Shown: positions 16,534-19,164 of the stretch, in pieces
Numbering within the stretch: the stretch's first letter is position 1
How the letters are laid out: the number at the start of each line of letters is the position of its first letter
Assembly (NCBI GenBank): GCA_024277285.1
Contig: JAJRVM010000363.1
Span: forward strand, 1 to 19,164
Length of the DNA: 19,164 nt
Direction: 5' to 3'
Source of the DNA: Planctomycetota bacterium
GTDB taxonomy: Bacteria > Planctomycetota > Planctomycetia > Pirellulales > Pirellulaceae
Position numbers and translations under genes: made by a program
The notes under the pieces: model-generated
The model's input: the letters and a program-made list of their open reading frames with translations, nothing else
What the model was told of the DNA's origin: nothing
Databases searched by the model: none

Positions 16534-17244
16534 ATGGGCGAGCACTCCGTAACCGAGAAAAACCCGATGGACAGCAATCCGATGGACAGCGCCTCGACAG
16601 ACAGTGATCCCGCGGACAGCATTCCTACGTATCGACACAACTCGAACGACACGAGACGTTTCATCCTATTGGCCGTCGGTTTCGAGTTAGCGTTAGGTGC
16701 CATCGCCGTCACGCTCGGCTGGCTTACCGGCCCGTTGCCTTGGGCGACGCTCGAATCGCTTGACCAAGCCAGCCTGGCAACCGGTACCGCGATCGGCGTG
16801 CTGACCGCCATGCTGCTCTTTGCCGGCCTGGTGTTGCTCGACCGCAAACCGATCGGAATATTCCGGCAGCTTCAACGGACGGTCCAGCAGCAGGTCGCGC
16901 CTTTGTTTCGCGGCATGAGTATCTGGGGATTCATGGTGATTGCGTTGGCGGCCGGATTCGGCGAGGAGTTGCTCTTTCGCGGCTATGTGCAAGCCGCTTT
17001 GGCCCAATGGTTCCCCACCCCCTGGGGCTCATGGTGCGCGTTACTTCTGGCGTCGGCACTCTTTGGGATCTGTCACTGGATTTCATCGGCCTACGCGAGC
17101 ATTGCGGCGGCCATGGGCCTGCTGCTCGGCGGTCTGTTCCTGGCCACTGGTGACCTGCTCGCCCCGATCATCGCCCATACGCTCTATGACTTCCTGGCCC
17201 TGCTCTACCTGACCCGTCAGACAACCGCGATTGCGATCCGGTAG
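16534..17244 (+). CDS. CPBP-family intramembrane metalloprotease
   Basis: This is a 236-residue membrane protein of the CAAX protease and bacteriocin-processing (Abi/CPBP) family. A soluble N-terminus (~1-40) carries degenerate MDSNP/TDSDP repeats. Hydrophobic segments follow at ~43-64 and ~85-103, then a basic loop (DRKPIGIFRQLQRTVQQQ). The catalytic core has GFGEELLFRGYVQ, in which the EExxxR pair is Glu144/Glu145 with Arg149. FGICHW carries His181 and IIAHTLYDF carries His215, the expected metal and water ligands. Further helices lie between. All catalytic motifs are intact. The start is uncertain among ATGs at 16474, 16534 and 16567; none has a strong Shine-Dalgarno, and none affects the core. 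Neighbours give no substrate hint. Confidence 0.88.
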   Translation: MGEHSVTEKNPMDSNPMDSASTDSDPADSIPTYRHNSNDTRRFILLAVGFELALGAIAVTLGWLTGPLPWATLESLDQASLATGTAIGVLTAMLLFAGLVLLDRKPIGIFRQLQRTVQQQVAPLFRGMSIWGFMVIALAAGFGEELLFRGYVQAALAQWFPTPWGSWCALLLASALFGICHWISSAYASIAAAMGLLLGGLFLATGDLLAPIIAHTLYDFLALLYLTRQTTAIAIR

Positions 17245-17370
17245 CCAATTGCGGCCTGGCAACAGCGGGAAACCGCGATCGGGGGGACATTCTTACCGGC
17301 GCGGCGCGGGATAGCATCCTGGGCATTGCAGGCTGTGCCGGGCGCGGCAGCCGCTCCGGTCACGCGCACG

Positions 17371-17408
17371 AAAAACGGCGGCTCGGCCACCATGGCACGA
17401 GCCGCCGT
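17371..17408 (-). terminator. Intrinsic terminator of the YTV-type repeat gene
   Basis: On the minus strand a perfect 11-bp stem (ACGGCGGCTCG/CGAGCCGCCGT) with a 12-nt loop runs into five T residues, ~50 bp after the stop codon at 17458. Confidence 0.9.
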
Positions 17409-17457
17409 GAGATTACCAAACTAGCTCTTCTTCCGGGGAGCGGAAGATCCTCTCAAG

Positions 17458-19164
17458 TCAGTTGCAGCAGCGAGGAGGCGGGCAGCTAACGCATACCGGA
17501 ACCTGCTCGCAAACGACTCGCCGTACACAACGCGTAGCCGTGTAGGCAACCTTCTTGGGCACACAACGCTTGACCTGGACGGTCTTGGTGTAGCAAACCG
17601 GCTTGCAGACGGTGTACGCAACACGCTTGCAGCGTTGTTCTTTTTCGTACCGGCAGACCGTGTAAGGAACTTGCTTGGTCTTGCATTCCTTGACGATATG
17701 GCAAACACGATAGGTGCAGGTCTTGACCCGTTGCTCGGGAACCATGCGGCACACTTTGTACGTGCATGTCTTCACGCGCTTTTCGGAGACCATACGGCAG
17801 ACCTTGTAGGTACACTCTTTCACACGGTTCTCTTTGACCATGTGGCAGACGCGATACGTGCAAGTCTTGACCCGCTTTTCGGGAACCATGTGGCAGACCT
17901 TATAGGTACAGGTCTTGACCCGCTTCTCGGGAACCATGTGGCAGACTTTGTACGTGCAGGTCTTCACGCGGTCTTCTTTGACCATGTGGCAGACTTTGTA
18001 CGTGCAGGTCTTCACGCGATTCTCTTTGACCATACGGCAGACCTTATACGTGCAGGTCTTCACGCGTTTCTCGGGAACCATGTGGCAGACCTTATACGTG
18101 CAGGTCTTCACGCGTTTCTCGGGAACCATGTGGCAGACTTTGTACGTGCAGGTCTTCACGCGATTCTCTTTGACCATACGGCAGACTTTGTACGTGCATT
18201 CTTTCACGCGATCTTCTTTGACCATGTGACAGACTTTGTACGTGCAGGTCTTGACCCGTTGCTCGGGAACCATGCGGCACACTTTGTACGTGCAGGTTTT
18301 CACCCGTTTCTCGGGAACCATGTGGCAGACTTTGTACGTGCAGGTCTTCACGTGGTTTTCTTTCACCATGTGGCAGACTTTGTACGTGCAGGTCTTCACG
18401 CGATTCTCTTTGACCATGCGGCAGACGCGATAGGTGCAAGTCTTGACGCGCTGTTCGGGAACCATGCGGCAAACCTTGTACGTGCACGTCTTTTGACGCT
18501 GCTCACAAACCGTTCGGCAGACTTTGTAAGAAACGATCTTTTTGCAAACTTGACGTTCGTAGCGAACGCAGTTGATCGTCTTCTCACGGCATTCAGGTAC
18601 CCAGACCTTCTTGCAAGTCTTGCGTGGCGGGCACTGTACTTCAACAATCTTGCTCGCGCCGGGCGTGTAAACGCAACGGCATTTGCAAGGATCCCACGTC
18701 CAGCAACCAGGTTCCTGTACACACTTCTTCACAACAGGACCGGGGCATTCGGTGACTTGCGTTTCCCAGTGACCACCATTGATCTTGACCGTCTTGGTGT
18801 AGTGGACGGGCTTGCAGACCGTGTAGCACACTTCCTTTTCGCGAGTCTCGTATACCGGCTTGCGGACCGTGTAGTTGATCGTCTTGGTCTTGGTTTCCCA
18901 GACCGGCTTGCACACCGTGTAGCAAATCTGCTTGGTCTTGGTTTCCCAGACCGGCTTGCATACCGTGTAACAGATCTCCTTGGTCTTGGTTTCCCAGACC
19001 GGCTTGCAAGTCGTGTAGTGGATGTCGCGGGTCTTGGTTTCCCAGACCGGCTTGCATACCGTGTAGCAGATCTCCTTGGTCTTGGTTTCCCAGACCGGCT
19101 TGCATACCGTGTAGCAGATCTCCTTGGTCTTGGTTTCCCAGACCGGCTTGCACACCGTGTAGCA
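17458..19164 (-). CDS. Cys-rich 16-residue-repeat (YTV-type) cell-wall protein, N-terminus outside window
   Basis: 568 residues are visible; the frame is open to the right edge (CYTVCKPVWETK...), so the GTG at 19155 is an internal Val and the true start lies outside. Repeat block A (18772-19164) has about eight 16-residue units of the type CKPVWETKTKEICYTV. A unique linker of ~84 residues (18520-18771) is rich in Cys, Trp and Pro (for example GCWTWDPCKCRC). Block B (17608-18519) has 19 units of 16 residues, mostly CxMVxExRVKTCTYKV. A short Cys-rich tail ends SCPPPRCCN. Charge is strongly basic, with Cys at fixed positions in nearly every unit. Planctomycete proteins with YTV motifs are known from Rhodopirellula cell-wall proteome work, and I assign this one to that group. 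Interchain disulfide cross-linking of the wall is an inference. The terminator is at 17371-17408. Confidence 0.88.
   Translation of the reverse strand, partial: CYTVCKPVWETKTKEICYTVCKPVWETKTKEICYTVCKPVWETKTRDIHYTTCKPVWETKTKEICYTVCKPVWETKTKQICYTVCKPVWETKTKTINYTVRKPVYETREKEVCYTVCKPVHYTKTVKINGGHWETQVTECPGPVVKKCVQEPGCWTWDPCKCRCVYTPGASKIVEVQCPPRKTCKKVWVPECREKTINCVRYERQVCKKIVSYKVCRTVCEQRQKTCTYKVCRMVPEQRVKTCTYRVCRMVKENRVKTCTYKVCHMVKENHVKTCTYKVCHMVPEKRVKTCTYKVCRMVPEQRVKTCTYKVCHMVKEDRVKECTYKVCRMVKENRVKTCTYKVCHMVPEKRVKTCTYKVCHMVPEKRVKTCTYKVCRMVKENRVKTCTYKVCHMVKEDRVKTCTYKVCHMVPEKRVKTCTYKVCHMVPEKRVKTCTYRVCHMVKENRVKECTYKVCRMVSEKRVKTCTYKVCRMVPEQRVKTCTYRVCHIVKECKTKQVPYTVCRYEKEQRCKRVAYTVCKPVCYTKTVQVKRCVPKKVAYTATRCVRRVVCEQVPVCVSCPPPRCCN
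17608..18519. repeat. Block B: 19 tandem 48-bp coding units
   Basis: There are nineteen contiguous 48-bp units with no spacers, each encoding 16 residues. Units 2-17 (17704-18471) are highly similar and come in a few flavours (PEKR, PEQR, KENR, KEDR, with His or Arg after Cys); units 1, 18 and 19 are diverged. Confidence 0.93.
18772..19164. repeat. Block A: eight 48-bp coding units, continuing past the edge
   Basis: The 48-bp units encode CKPVWETKTKEICYTV variants (TRDIHYT, TKQICYT, TKTINYT, REKEVCYT). The first three and the fifth are nearly identical at DNA level. The array continues beyond the right end of the window. Confidence 0.93.

Noticed and set aside
17915..18433. Plus-strand repeat open frames opposite the YTV gene
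   Set aside because: The 48-bp period keeps several frames open by symmetry; the sense frame with its terminator at 17371-17408 explains them as shadows.
17608..18519. Regular 48-bp repeats resembling a CRISPR or minisatellite array
   Set aside because: Units are contiguous with no unique spacers, are a multiple of three, and lie inside one long Cys-rich reading frame.

Overview
The window most likely comes from a planctomycete, probably of the Pirellulales type. The evidence is two DUF1559 pseudopilin-like genes, a Cys-rich 'YTV'-repeat cell-wall-type protein, a pair of sigma factors, a small TPR protein of a kind I associate with planctomycetes, and lpxA in a genome with moderately high GC. 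I assigned this from family recognition alone; no search was run.

Layout. Positions 2-1480 (+) hold the 3' part of an extremely acidic Asp/Glu/Tyr repeat protein that runs in from the left edge, closed by a strong intrinsic terminator. Positions 1863-4277 (-) carry an ECF-type sigma factor followed by an RpoD-like sigma factor, with a near-perfect sigma-54 (-24/-12) promoter upstream of the ECF gene. Positions 5150-8481 carry two divergently diverged but co-oriented (-) DUF1559 genes, separated by a small two-helix membrane protein on the + strand. Several 14-15 bp tandem duplications and a shared downstream intergenic repeat cluster around the pair. Positions 8636-10962 (+) carry rmlB (dTDP-glucose 4,6-dehydratase), broken by one in-frame TAA, then a cysteine desulfurase/selenocysteine-lyase-like PLP enzyme. 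A convergent TPR protein follows (11127-11474, -), then lpxA (12008-12862, +). Pyruvate phosphate dikinase (13073-15712, -) has a textbook terminator. A CPBP-family membrane protease lies at 16534-17244 (+). The window closes with the 3' part of a giant Cys/Lys/Arg-rich 16-residue-repeat protein (17458-19164, -), which runs off the right edge.

How the genes fit together. Most are independent single-gene units with their own terminators; only rmlB and the PLP enzyme (65 bp apart, same strand) and the two sigma genes look like possible co-transcription units. Envelope themes recur: lipid A (lpxA), deoxysugar supply (rmlB), pseudopilin-like exported proteins (DUF1559), a membrane protease and a cross-linkable wall protein. 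The two window-edge genes are both repeat-built and of opposite charge. No mobile element, CRISPR array, rRNA or convincing tRNA was found. The most notable items are the YTV protein architecture, the rmlB nonsense codon, the sigma-54 site feeding an ECF sigma gene, and the truncated acidic repeat protein.
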